DNA from: an uncultured Desulfovibrio sp.
GTDB taxonomy: Bacteria > Desulfobacterota > Desulfovibrionia > Desulfovibrionales > Desulfovibrionaceae
DNA: 64,000 bases
Direction: 5' to 3'
NCBI GenBank assembly: GCA_913063155.1
Contig: CAJXYU010000001.1
Coordinates: 62,001 to 126,000 of the forward strand
Positions 7,697 to 15,720 of the stretch are shown here, one piece after another. The notes under the pieces are model-generated. The model was not told the origin of the DNA. It searched no databases and was given only the letters and a program-made list of their open reading frames with translations. The translations under genes and the position numbers were made by a program. Numbering within the stretch: the first letter of the stretch is position 1; every line of letters starts with the position of its first letter.

Positions 7697-9058
7697 CTAA
7701 CCGACCACAGTGGTCTTCACATTCACGAATTCGCGGATACCCCAGGCGGACAGTTCGCGGCCGTAACCCGAAGCCTTGATGCCGCCGAAAGGCAGCTCCG
7801 GGGTGCTGCTCACCAACGCGTTCACGAACACGCTGCCCGTCCTGATACGTGCGGCCAGTTCCAGGCCTTTGTTCCCGTCGCCGGCCCAGACAGATCCGCC
7901 CAGGCCGTAGGGAGTGGCGTTAGCCAGTTCCACGGCCTCCTGCTCGCTCCCGACCTTGAAGACCAGGGCCACGGGACCGAACAATTCCTCCTGGACCACT
8001 GCGGCGTCGGCAGACACGTTCGTGATGATGGTGGGCGGATAGAAAGCTCCCGGCCCGTCGGGGACGCTCCCTCCGAGCACCAGGATTCCCCCCGCTTCCA
8101 TGCAGCGGTCCACCTGATGCTGCAGCTCGGCGCGCAGGACTTCGGTGGCCATGGGGCCCAAATACGTTTCCGGGTCCATGGGATCGCCCATTTTCAAGGC
8201 CGTCATGCCGTCTTTCATACGCGCGACGAATTCGTCGTACACATCTTCCATGACAATGAAACGCTTGGCCGCGATGCAGGCTTGGCCCGTGTTCTTGCAG
8301 CGCGAGCACACGGCCACTTGTACGGCCTTGTCCAGATCCGCGTCGGCCAGGACCACGAACGGATCGCTGCCGCCCAGTTCCATGACCGAGCGTTTCAGAT
8401 TCCTGCCCGCAACCGCCGCCACGCTGCGGCCCGCCGCATCGCTGCCGGTCAGGCAGACACCAGCCACGGAGTCGTGGGCCAGCACGTTCTCCACCTGGCC
8501 CGCACCGATCATCAGGGTGCGGAAGACGTTTTCCGGCAACCCGGCCTGGTCGAGCACTTTCTCGATGGCCTGGGCGCACATGGGAACGTTGGAGGCATGC
8601 TTGAGCACCATGGCGTTGCCCGCCATGAGGGTGGGCGCGGCAATGCGGAAAACCTGCCAGAACGGGAAATTCCAGGGCATGACCGCCAACACCGTTCCGA
8701 GCGGCTCGTAGGAGACGAAGGCCTTGCTGCCGACGCCTTCAACCGGCTCGGGCGCAAGATGCCTTTCGGCGTTTTCCGCGTAGTACTCGCAGACCAGGGC
8801 GGACTTGTCGATCTCCAACCGGCCCTGGGTGACGGGCTTGCCCATTTCCATGGCCATGAGGTCGGCCAGTTCGATGCGGTTGTCCCTGAGAATCCGGGCG
8901 GCCTTGCGCAGGATGGCGGCACGCTCGGACAATGCGGTCTCGCTCCACGGTTCCCAGGCGGCCGCAACTCCGTCCAGGGTCTCGCGGGTCGTGTCCGCAG
9001 ACCATTCTTCAAAAGTTTGCACCACCTGCCCGGTGGCGGGGTTCACACTGCGTATCAT
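7697..9058 (-). CDS. NAD(P)-dependent aldehyde dehydrogenase, Sad/YneI-like (succinate-semialdehyde dehydrogenase)
   Basis: 453 residues covering a full ALDH fold. PWNFPFWQ and LKHAS lie in the cofactor site, the general base Glu is in MELGGSDP, the catalytic Cys is in NTGQACIAAKRF, and EELFGPV is in the C-terminal region. Sequence and length resemble E. coli Sad (YneI), which oxidises succinate semialdehyde; other short aldehydes are possible. It lies 139 bases downstream of the dehydratase gene on the same strand. The gap has no clear terminator, so read-through from the peptide operon cannot be excluded. No strong Shine-Dalgarno is seen. Confidence 0.88.
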   Translation of the reverse strand: MIRSVNPATGQVVQTFEEWSADTTRETLDGVAAAWEPWSETALSERAAILRKAARILRDNRIELADLMAMEMGKPVTQGRLEIDKSALVCEYYAENAERHLAPEPVEGVGSKAFVSYEPLGTVLAVMPWNFPFWQVFRIAAPTLMAGNAMVLKHASNVPMCAQAIEKVLDQAGLPENVFRTLMIGAGQVENVLAHDSVAGVCLTGSDAAGRSVAAVAGRNLKRSVMELGGSDPFVVLADADLDKAVQVAVCSRCKNTGQACIAAKRFIVMEDVYDEFVARMKDGMTALKMGDPMDPETYLGPMATEVLRAELQHQVDRCMEAGGILVLGGSVPDGPGAFYPPTIITNVSADAAVVQEELFGPVALVFKVGSEQEAVELANATPYGLGGSVWAGDGNKGLELAARIRTGSVFVNALVSSTPELPFGGIKASGYGRELSAWGIREFVNVKTTVVG

Positions 9059-9197
9059 GGGGAATCTCAGACCCTGCGGTCCCGTCGTTCTGTATAGGTT
9101 GTCTCTCCCGGCGCGCCCGAAGGGAACGCACCGCGCTGGTGTCGTGTCCGGCGGTATGGCGAGGGACGTAACGCGTTTTCCGGGGGAAGTCTATGCC

Positions 9198-10709
9198 TTA
9201 TGGGCACAGCGCCGAGATCAGGGAACGGCAAAGCCTGTCGTTGCAGGTGGGCGCCTCGCGAACGCGTTGGCGAAGTTGGGTGATGGTGGCCTGCGGGAAA
9301 AACCCGGGCTCCCTGACGGACCCGTACCAGAGGTCGCAGGAATCGGCCCGGGTGCGGCAGGTGGGGATGTAGCCTTCCTCGATGACCGACGCCTCATGCT
9401 CAAGCAGGCCGGCGGGTGTCTGCGGACCAAGAGCACAGAGCCGGGCTTCGATGAAATGCCTGCGATCCTCCATGCTTTCCAGGTTGTCCGGGTGAAGCGA
9501 CGCGGTCAGAATCCCGTGATAGACCTGCGTGGGCCGATGGATATAGCGGATGGGCATCTCAACCACGGTGTCGACAAGGTCCCGGTTGGCGCTGAACGCC
9601 CGACCGAGATCCTGCAACGTGCGGGAAAAGGCGTCGACAACCTCCTGCTCGAAACCCTGCACGGAGACGCGGCGCCCCGCCAGTTGAGGAAGGCAGTACG
9701 GGCCGTTGCAGGGGACCTCGCCCGCCTTCATGTGCAGGGTGTCCCTGCCCCAGTCGCACCAGACAAACCCGTGCACTCGTTTTGCAGGGTCCGGCGCACA
9801 GCCCAGCGCCGAATAATCGTACTCCCGCCCGTGAACCGGAACCATGCCCGACCGCTCCAGCAAATGCGTGCCGTCACGTACGGGCTGCATCACTGTTTCC
9901 AGATCCACAAAAATCGGAAAATCGGCGCAGGCGATCATGTTCTCGGCATGGAAATCCACACCGCCCAGCAGATACAGGAGCGCGAGATTGGCTCCCTGCC
10001 TCCGGAAAAAGAGCTTCACGGCCTCCTCGTCGCGACACGGGTCCTCGGCGATGCACTCCTGCCAGCCGTACGCCCCCATGTCCATGGTGGCCGGGGCCAG
10101 ATAGGCTTCCCAGCCGAGTTCGGCGTTGAGCAAAGACACCAGCCTGGAAAAAAGTACGTCAGGGGCCATGGATCTCGGTTTATAGACCAGCCGCTCGCCT
10201 CCCCGGAATTCCAGGATACAGACTCCGGCCCCGCTCTCGTGCAGGTCCGCGCAGTCCGCCGCAATGTCCTTGAGCTCGTCCAGATCACAGGAAACGCCCA
10301 GGCACTTGGCAATGTCCTCCCCGTCCGTCTTGAGCCGCCGCAGCATGGCGTCGAACTCAAAGGTCCAGTCCGAAACCAGAGTCCATGGCAGCTCGCTCAG
10401 GCCCTCGTACTTGTCCAGCAGAAGATCCTGGAGCCGCTGCCGGGCCAACAGTTCGTCGAATTGGCGATAACGGCCTTCCGGGGTGGCGGCCTTGAAACGG
10501 CCTATTGCACGGGCCTCGGCCTGCTCCGCGGCCAGGGCCAGGTTCAGGACACGGGAAAGACGCCCGGCAATGATCCGGGCCAACATGTTCTGGCAGCCGT
10601 TTTCCCAGAGCAGGGGCCATTGAGCGCACAGCCCCATGACGCACCCCGTGGCCAGGGAGTCGATCGTTTGGGGGAAAAGGAAGTCGTCCTTGTCTATCAG
10701 CATGGGCAT
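9198..10709 (-). CDS. Stand-alone LanM-type dehydratase domain (DUF4135), no LanC cyclase
   Basis: 503 residues matching the N-terminal lanthionine-synthetase dehydratase fold, a lipid-kinase-like enzyme that phosphorylates Ser/Thr and eliminates phosphate. Visible active-site motifs are D155-L-H157 then LEFRGGERLVYKPRS (ATP-contact Lys at 177), the catalytic loop D252-F-H254-A-E-N257 and the metal motif D269-L-E271-T. The segment IRYIHRPTQVY then TASLHPDNL (388-410) corresponds to the elimination Arg/Thr region. The protein stops where a full LanM would continue into its LanC domain, and none is encoded nearby. A repeat-peptide gene lies just upstream behind a hairpin. ATG at 10709 was chosen; an in-frame TTG lies at 10715. 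It is cysteine-rich. Confidence 0.82.
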   Translation of the reverse strand: MPMLIDKDDFLFPQTIDSLATGCVMGLCAQWPLLWENGCQNMLARIIAGRLSRVLNLALAAEQAEARAIGRFKAATPEGRYRQFDELLARQRLQDLLLDKYEGLSELPWTLVSDWTFEFDAMLRRLKTDGEDIAKCLGVSCDLDELKDIAADCADLHESGAGVCILEFRGGERLVYKPRSMAPDVLFSRLVSLLNAELGWEAYLAPATMDMGAYGWQECIAEDPCRDEEAVKLFFRRQGANLALLYLLGGVDFHAENMIACADFPIFVDLETVMQPVRDGTHLLERSGMVPVHGREYDYSALGCAPDPAKRVHGFVWCDWGRDTLHMKAGEVPCNGPYCLPQLAGRRVSVQGFEQEVVDAFSRTLQDLGRAFSANRDLVDTVVEMPIRYIHRPTQVYHGILTASLHPDNLESMEDRRHFIEARLCALGPQTPAGLLEHEASVIEEGYIPTCRTRADSCDLWYGSVREPGFFPQATITQLRQRVREAPTCNDRLCRSLISALCP

Positions 10710-10713
10710 GAAC

Positions 10714-10733
10714 AAAAGGCGCTGCCGCCCTTT
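10714..10733 (-). terminator. Attenuator-like hairpin between peptide and dehydratase genes
   Basis: On the minus strand an 8-bp stem (one G-U pair) with loop GCAG is followed by the T-rich bases of its own arm, in the 41-base gap between the peptide stop and the enzyme start. A partial terminator here would make peptide mRNA more abundant than enzyme mRNA. Confidence 0.5.
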
Positions 10734-10750
10734 GTGCGTATGGCGTCCGT

Positions 10751-10915
10751 TCAGGAGCTTCCGGGAATACGGGTATCAGGAACGAAAGTGTCGGGGACGC
10801 GGGTATCCGGAATCCGGGTGTCCGGTATGCGGGTATCGGGGACAAAGGTGTCCGGCACAGTGACGATGCAGGCCAGAAGTTCTTCAACACCGGGAATCAC
10901 GTTGCGCTTTGCCAT
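10751..10915 (-). CDS. 54-residue tandem-pentapeptide precursor-like peptide
   Basis: Too short for usual gene calling, but well supported. GAGGAGG lies seven bases before the ATG, a strong promoter lies upstream, and the product is highly patterned. Residues 1-19 (MAKRNVIPGVEELLACIVT) could be a leader with one Cys. From residue 20 come seven five-residue units: six fit [VI]PDT[FR] (endings F, R, R, R, F, R) and the last is IPGSS, then stop. Each full unit has one Thr, the residue type a LanM dehydratase modifies. The synonymous codons vary between units, which argues for selection on the protein. The dehydratase gene follows 41 bases later. RiPP precursor status is inference; a structural or scaffold peptide is the alternative. 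Confidence 0.75.
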   Translation of the reverse strand: MAKRNVIPGVEELLACIVTVPDTFVPDTRIPDTRIPDTRVPDTFVPDTRIPGSS

Positions 10916-10953
10916 ACAGGCCTCCTCATGAAATTATTACGATCATGTACATA

Positions 10954-10981
10954 ATTATTGAATTCGCAATATAGATGTCAA
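10954..10981 (-). promoter_or_regulatory. Strong sigma70-type promoter of the repeat-peptide operon
   Basis: On the minus strand a consensus TTGACA (10976-10981) is 16 bases from AATAAT (10954-10959), in an AT-rich stretch about 39 bases upstream of the peptide ATG. Confidence 0.7.
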
Positions 10982-11078
10982 TCTTTAATCATATTTACAC
11001 AACGGCAGGCGCAAATGCCCGGAAAATACGACCCCGCCCCTTGCCAAAATCCGAAACAGGATTAGCTTGTGCATTGAC

Positions 11079-11624
11079 ATGAAGACATGGACCATAGCCG
11101 ACCGCGGGCTCGTCCTCATGCAGGGCGACCTGACCACCATGCGGGTGGACGCCATCGTCAACGCCGCCAACTCGCGCCTTGCGGGCGGAGGCGGTGTGGA
11201 CGGCGCCATTCACGCCGCGGCGGGGCATGACCTGCTCCAGGCCGCCTGTCGGGAGATCGTGGCGGACATCGGCTCGCTGCCCGCGGGCCAGGCCGTGATC
11301 ACCCCGGGCTTCAACCTGCCAGCCGAACACATCATCCATACCGTGGGCCCCATCTGGCGCGGCGGCTCGGAGAACGAGCCCGGGAAACTGCGCAACGCCT
11401 ACCTGAACAGCCTCAAGCTGGCCCATGCACACAACCTGAAGACCATCGCCTTCCCGGCCATCAGCTGCGGCGTCTACGGCTATCCCGTGGAACAGGCCGC
11501 GCAGATCGCGCTGACCGCATTGCGGGAAGGCCTCGAACAAGGACTGGTGGAGGAAGCCTCCATGGTCCTGCACGGCGACGCCGCTTATGAAACGTGGCTG
11601 AAAATCGCCGATACCATCCTGTAG
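11079..11624 (+). CDS. Macrodomain protein (O-acetyl-ADP-ribose deacetylase-like, YmdB type)
   Basis: A single macrodomain of 181 residues. VNAANSRLAGGGGVDGAIH is the ADP-ribose-binding loop with the catalytic-type Asn and Asp, and FPAISCGVYGYP is the second phosphate-binding loop. Such enzymes remove acetyl from O-acetyl-ADP-ribose or mono-ADP-ribose from proteins. The first ATG in the frame (11079) was chosen; a TTG four codons earlier is possible and no clear ribosome site favours either. It lies 21 bases upstream of hslV on the same strand and is probably cotranscribed with it. Confidence 0.88.
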   Translation: MKTWTIADRGLVLMQGDLTTMRVDAIVNAANSRLAGGGGVDGAIHAAAGHDLLQAACREIVADIGSLPAGQAVITPGFNLPAEHIIHTVGPIWRGGSENEPGKLRNAYLNSLKLAHAHNLKTIAFPAISCGVYGYPVEQAAQIALTALREGLEQGLVEEASMVLHGDAAYETWLKIADTIL

Positions 11625-11645
11625 CCACATCGCAAGAGAGGAAAC

Positions 11646-12185
11646 ATGCAACTCAGAGGAACCACCATTCTCGCCATGAAGGACGAGACCGGAACGGCCA
11701 TGGCCGGTGACGGCCAAGTCACCCTGGGCCAGGCCATCGCCATGAAACATACGGCCCGCAAGGTGCGCAAGATCTACAAGGACAAGGTCACCGTGGGCTT
11801 CGCCGGGGCCACGGCCGACGCCTTCACCCTTTCCGAGCGCTTCGAGAAGAAGCTGGAGACCTATTCCGGCAACCTGCTGCGCGCCGCCGTCGAACTGGCC
11901 AAGGACTGGCGCACGGACAAGTACCTGCGCAGGCTCGAGGCCATGCTCCTGGCCGCGGACGGCGAGCACCTGCTGATCATTTCCGGCACCGGCGACGTCA
12001 TCGAGCCCGACGACGGCCTGGCCGCCATCGGCTCCGGCGGGGCATACGCCCTGGCCGCGGCCCGCGCCCTCGAGCAGAACACGGACATGCCGGCCCGCGA
12101 CATCGTGGAAAAGGCCATGAACATCGCCGCGGACCTCTGCGTCTACACCAACGGAAACCTGACCATCGAAACACAGGAAAAATAA
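11646..12185 (+). CDS. hslV: ATP-dependent protease peptidase subunit HslV (ClpQ)
   Basis: 179 residues. The proteasome-type Ntn-hydrolase begins MQLRG-TTI, so the catalytic N-terminal Thr (T6) is exposed after removal of five residues. Further family motifs are [34 protein letters not shown] and [16 protein letters not shown]. HslV forms the double hexamer that degrades proteins fed by HslU in the cytosol. AGAGAGG precedes the ATG. Its stop codon overlaps the hslU start by one base (TAATG), a tight coupling that suits the fixed subunit ratio. Confidence 0.97.
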   Translation: MQLRGTTILAMKDETGTAMAGDGQVTLGQAIAMKHTARKVRKIYKDKVTVGFAGATADAFTLSERFEKKLETYSGNLLRAAVELAKDWRTDKYLRRLEAMLLAADGEHLLIISGTGDVIEPDDGLAAIGSGGAYALAAARALEQNTDMPARDIVEKAMNIAADLCVYTNGNLTIETQEK

Positions 12186-13555
12186 TGAGCAATCTGACAC
12201 CCCGGGAAATCGTCTCGGAACTGGACCGCTACATAATCGGCCAGCACGACGCCAAGCGCATGGTGGCCGTCGCCATGCGCAACCGCTGGCGCAGGCAGCA
12301 GCTTGATCCCGAGCTGCGCGACGAAATCGCTCCCAAGAACATCATTCTCATGGGCCCCACGGGCGTGGGCAAAACCGAGATCGCCCGTCGATTGGCCCGC
12401 CTCACGGGCTGCCCCTTCTTCAAGGTGGAGGCCACCAAGTTCACCGAGGTGGGCTATGTGGGCCGCGACGTGGAATCCATGATCCGCGACCTCATGGAGA
12501 TAGGCATCAACCTGGTGCGCAAGGAAGAGACCGAAAAGGTGCACATCAAGGCCGAGCGCAACGCCGAGGAGCGCATCCTGGACCTGCTGCTGCCCGGCAA
12601 CAAGCCCCAGACCCAGGGGGCGGGATTCCTCATGTCCAGCCCCGACAAGGAAAAGGAGCCGGAAAAGCCCAGGGATGAAAGCACCCGCGAAAAATTCCGC
12701 CAGATGTTCCGCCAGGGGCAGCTGGACGAACGCGAGATCGAGGTGGAGATTTCCGTCACCGGCGGGCCGCAGATGGAGATCATGGCCATGCCCGGCATGG
12801 AGGACATGGGCATGCAGATGTCCGACATGCTCGGCCGCATGTTCCCCAAGAAGAAAAAGACCCGCAAGATGAAGATCCGCGACGCCTACGAAGTGCTCAT
12901 CGAAGAAGAGGCCGGCAAGCTCATCGACATGGACAAGGTCACGGACATGGCCCGCGAGCGGGTGGAACAAACCGGCATCATCTTCGTGGACGAGTTGGAC
13001 AAGATCGCCGCGCGCCAGGATCACGGCGGCACGGACGTTTCCCGCGAGGGCGTGCAGCGCGACCTGCTGCCCATCGTGGAAGGGTCAGTGGTCAACACCA
13101 AGTACGGCATGATCAAGACCGACCACATCCTGTTCATCGCCGCGGGCGCGTTCCATTTCGCCAAGCCCTCCGACCTCATCCCCGAACTGCAGGGGCGCTT
13201 CCCTCTGCGCGAGGAATTGCAGGCCCTGGGCAAGGACGAGTTCTACAGGATTCTCACCGAGCCCAAGAACGCCCTCACCGTGCAGTACAAAGCCCTGCTG
13301 GAGACCGAGGGCATCAGCGTGGACTTCACCCGGGAGGCCCTGGAAGAGGTTTCCGAGTTCGCCCAGAAGGTCAACGAGGAGACCGAGAACATCGGTGCGC
13401 GCAGGCTCTACACCATCATGGAAAAGATCCTGGCCGACCTCTCCTTCGAGGCCCCGGACAAGTCCGGCCAGAGCGTCAGCGTGGACAGGGATTACGTCCG
13501 CGCCAAGCTGGAGGACGTCAGCGAGGATCAGGATTTGTCCCGGTATATCCTGTAA
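12185..13555 (+). CDS. hslU: ATP-dependent protease ATPase subunit HslU (ClpY)
   Basis: 456 residues of AAA+ unfoldase. The Walker A is GPTGVGKTE, the pore-loop region is [14 protein letters not shown], an I-domain insertion spans roughly residues 115-235 and is Met/charge-rich ([16 protein letters not shown]), and the Walker B is [11 protein letters not shown]. It has the Arg-rich sensor segment [11 protein letters not shown] and the C-terminal LSRYIL tail that docks into HslV and activates it. It unfolds substrates for HslV. It ends the macrodomain-hslV-hslU run, and a terminator follows. Confidence 0.97.
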   Translation: MSNLTPREIVSELDRYIIGQHDAKRMVAVAMRNRWRRQQLDPELRDEIAPKNIILMGPTGVGKTEIARRLARLTGCPFFKVEATKFTEVGYVGRDVESMIRDLMEIGINLVRKEETEKVHIKAERNAEERILDLLLPGNKPQTQGAGFLMSSPDKEKEPEKPRDESTREKFRQMFRQGQLDEREIEVEISVTGGPQMEIMAMPGMEDMGMQMSDMLGRMFPKKKKTRKMKIRDAYEVLIEEEAGKLIDMDKVTDMARERVEQTGIIFVDELDKIAARQDHGGTDVSREGVQRDLLPIVEGSVVNTKYGMIKTDHILFIAAGAFHFAKPSDLIPELQGRFPLREELQALGKDEFYRILTEPKNALTVQYKALLETEGISVDFTREALEEVSEFAQKVNEETENIGARRLYTIMEKILADLSFEAPDKSGQSVSVDRDYVRAKLEDVSEDQDLSRYIL

Positions 13556-13579
13556 TAACCGCCACATACATCAAAACAA

Positions 13580-13606
13580 AAAGGCCGCCCTCCGGGGCGG
13601 TCTTTT
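13580..13606 (+). terminator. Terminator of the hslVU operon
   Basis: An 11-bp GC-rich stem with loop TCCG, one G-U pair, followed by CTTTTT, 25 bases after the hslU stop. Confidence 0.8.
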
Positions 13607-13649
13607 TCATTCCTGAAACGGAGAATAACACTCTTTTACACTCTTTAAA

Positions 13650-13671
13650 TTGACACACCTGTCCATTAAAA
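13650..13671 (+). promoter_or_regulatory. Promoter with dyad for secreted paralog 1
   Basis: TTGACA-N4-TGTCCA (13650-13665) is both a -35 box and an imperfect dyad. An AT-rich -10 (ATAAAT) follows after 17 bases. The same CTTTAAAT plus dyad arrangement recurs before the paralog at 15721 (15656-15671), and a related TTTTACACTCTTT tract occurs before both this gene and the third paralog. Confidence 0.5.
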
Positions 13672-13712
13672 AATAAATACGTGATCATGAGTCTACAACC
13701 GAGGAGCATCTC

Positions 13713-14438
13713 ATGACCACGATTCGATTAATGTTTGTGTTCGCAGCCATGTTCCCGGCGCTGCTCGTCCTCATTCCTCAGCAGGCCATGGCCGCCGAAA
13801 CCGACAGGAAGGTCACCCTTTCCTACAAGTTCACGTCCGAAGGCTACGAGTTCGGCGCCATGCAGGTGACCCGCTCCCCAGCCGAGCGCGGGGGAAAAAA
13901 GGTCATCAGACAGTTCAAGGACTCGACCATGACCCTTGAAGCCAACCAACAGGTGAAGGTTTCCGAATCGGCCGTATTCTCCCGCGACGGACAAATCTGG
14001 GAATATGCCGGCCACCTGAAGGGAAAGGACACGTATGACATCCGTCTGCAGCGCGACAAGGACACCCTCGCCCTCGAGCTTCGGGAAAACGGCAAGGCCA
14101 TCCACAACGAGAAGGTGCCGGCAGCCGATGTGGACTACACAAGCCAGTATCTGCCCATGGACAGCCTCGATCCGGCGTCCCGGCCCTCGTATCGCCTGCT
14201 CAATCTGGACGAACTGAATGTGGTCGGTACAGTCTTGCACAAGGTCGGACGCGAACGTCTCACGGTATCGGGCGACACATTCGACTGCACTGTCATTTCC
14301 CTGGATGCGGGTCCGGCCAAGGCCAGAAAATGGATGGCCAGGGACGCCAACGGCTACTGGTTCGCGGTCAAGGAGGAAATACACTCCAGTGACGGAGACT
14401 TTGAAATGGTTCTGACGAAATACCGAGTCTCCCGATAA
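13713..14438 (+). CDS. Secreted protein of unknown function, paralog 1 of 3
   Basis: 241 residues. The signal peptide is 1-26 (cleavage near AMA-AE). The mature protein is beta-strand-rich with motifs shared by all three copies: a G-x-E-F/P-x-G-x-M-x-V-T-R motif near the start, DTYxIR, VDYTSQYLPMD, DCTVIS and KWMARDANGYWFAVKEE near the C-terminus. It is distantly like DUF3108-type periplasmic proteins in length and strand pattern, but I cannot name a family. GAGGAG before the ATG fixes the start. It is closest to the copy at 15721. No terminator was identified. Confidence 0.8.
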   Translation: MTTIRLMFVFAAMFPALLVLIPQQAMAAETDRKVTLSYKFTSEGYEFGAMQVTRSPAERGGKKVIRQFKDSTMTLEANQQVKVSESAVFSRDGQIWEYAGHLKGKDTYDIRLQRDKDTLALELRENGKAIHNEKVPAADVDYTSQYLPMDSLDPASRPSYRLLNLDELNVVGTVLHKVGRERLTVSGDTFDCTVISLDAGPAKARKWMARDANGYWFAVKEEIHSSDGDFEMVLTKYRVSR

Positions 14439-14478
14439 CCATGCCCTGACCAAAGGCCGGCCTCCGGGGCGGCCTTTG

Positions 14479-15561
14479 TTACGGCCCCTGGGGCAGCAAT
14501 TCCCTGCCCTCGGCCCGAAGCCTCCGTATCCGGGCCGCGACCCTGCGAATGGCTTCGTAGCGCTCCCCCGCATCCCAGGGACCGTCGCCCTCAAGGCGTA
14601 AATCGGCCTGTTCGCTGGCCAGCCTGCCCCAGAGGATATGCGCACGGCTCACATCATATCCGGCCCGGGCAGCCATGAACAAACCAAGGACATCGGCCTC
14701 GATTTCCTGGGCCAAGGGAAACGGGTCGTCATACTCTTCCATCTCGCCCCCCACGCTGAATCCCAAAAGCATACCCAGCGCCCCGTTCATCGCCTCCATG
14801 CCCGCATTGCGCCTCTCACGCATTTCCCCATGCCTGAGCACCACGTGGGCCATCTCCTGCCCAAGGAGTACGGCCAGTTCCCAGTCGGCCCGGCATAAAC
14901 GCATAAGCCCTCCACAGACGTACACAAAATCATCCTCACTGAACTTCGAACCCGAAAGGATGTTGAGCGGCGCCGCCTGCACGGAGCACATGCGTTCCGG
15001 GGATACCTTCAGCTCAAGAAGTTCGCCGCCTCTCCTGATTTCAAGGACGACGGATTTCCCCTTTTCCGCAGCCATGCCCAAAGCGCTCATGACATTGGAT
15101 GTTTCAGAACTGTCCGGGAAAAACGATCTGCCATTGACGGCGACAATCTCATCACCGGCCCGCACTCCCGCACGCTCGGCCTGTGTTCCGGTCCCTACGA
15201 AGCGAACCCGCGCCGCACTTCCCCCGTCCAGGCTGCGAAGAACAGGACCGTAGTGAGGGTGCTGATACTGCGCATCCTCAGTAACGATCCCAAGGGAAAA
15301 ATGCGTCTTCTGGCCGCACAATCCGGCATTGTGCAAGAGCAGAGGGTACAGTACTGTATTCAGGCGGTCCTGCCGCGAACGGTACAGCAGCGCTGCATCC
15401 CGTACATGGGCTCCGGGTTTCACGTCGTTGACGACCCTGCGCCCATGGGTGCAGGCAGGCAACAGGAAAACCGAAACGCCCAAGACGAAAACAAGGCGCA
15501 AAACACTGAGCTTGTCATGATGACCCCCCCGCCCTTTCAGCCGCGTGACAGAGATGCCCAT
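14479..15561 (-). CDS. PDZ-M48-like lipoprotein with degenerate zinc site (QEMAH)
   Basis: 360 residues. The N-terminal signal ends in lipobox LLPAC (C37), so this is a lipoprotein. A PDZ domain spans about 120-190 (GVRAGDEIVAVNG). The C-terminal domain resembles M48 metallopeptidases: LLGQEMAHVVLRHGE (235-246) and EIEADVLGLFMAARAGYD. The family zinc motif is HExxH; here the first His is Gln (codon CAG), leaving Q235-E-M-A-H239 with the third ligand Glu in EAD kept. It may be an inactive pseudoprotease or chaperone-like factor, or may coordinate metal differently. It lies between secreted paralogs 1 and 2 on the opposite strand. Confidence 0.78.
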   Translation of the reverse strand: MGISVTRLKGRGGHHDKLSVLRLVFVLGVSVFLLPACTHGRRVVNDVKPGAHVRDAALLYRSRQDRLNTVLYPLLLHNAGLCGQKTHFSLGIVTEDAQYQHPHYGPVLRSLDGGSAARVRFVGTGTQAERAGVRAGDEIVAVNGRSFFPDSSETSNVMSALGMAAEKGKSVVLEIRRGGELLELKVSPERMCSVQAAPLNILSGSKFSEDDFVYVCGGLMRLCRADWELAVLLGQEMAHVVLRHGEMRERRNAGMEAMNGALGMLLGFSVGGEMEEYDDPFPLAQEIEADVLGLFMAARAGYDVSRAHILWGRLASEQADLRLEGDGPWDAGERYEAIRRVAARIRRLRAEGRELLPQGP

Positions 15562-15655
15562 ATTTCCGTCCGTTGAGAATATGATGGAAAATCAATTCAG
15601 CTTCGAATTTCATGCCGGTGAAACGCAATCCAATAAATACACCATATTCTTTAAA

Positions 15656-15671
15656 TCGACACACATGTCAA
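15656..15671 (+). promoter_or_regulatory. Dyad upstream of secreted paralog 2
   Basis: TCGACA-N4-TGTCAA, preceded by CTTTAAA, matches the element at 13650-13665 in spacing and flanks, 50 bases upstream of the ATG. Confidence 0.5.
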
Positions 15672-15720
15672 TAAAACAGGGTGATCCGCTTCTCATCCCA
15701 ACCCGCCCAAGGAGACAGCC

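Noticed and set aside
10751-10868. 15-base tandem repeats considered as a CRISPR or noncoding satellite
   Set aside because: There are no spacers between repeats, the unit is 15 bases in frame, and the frame with a strong ribosome site is kept intact.
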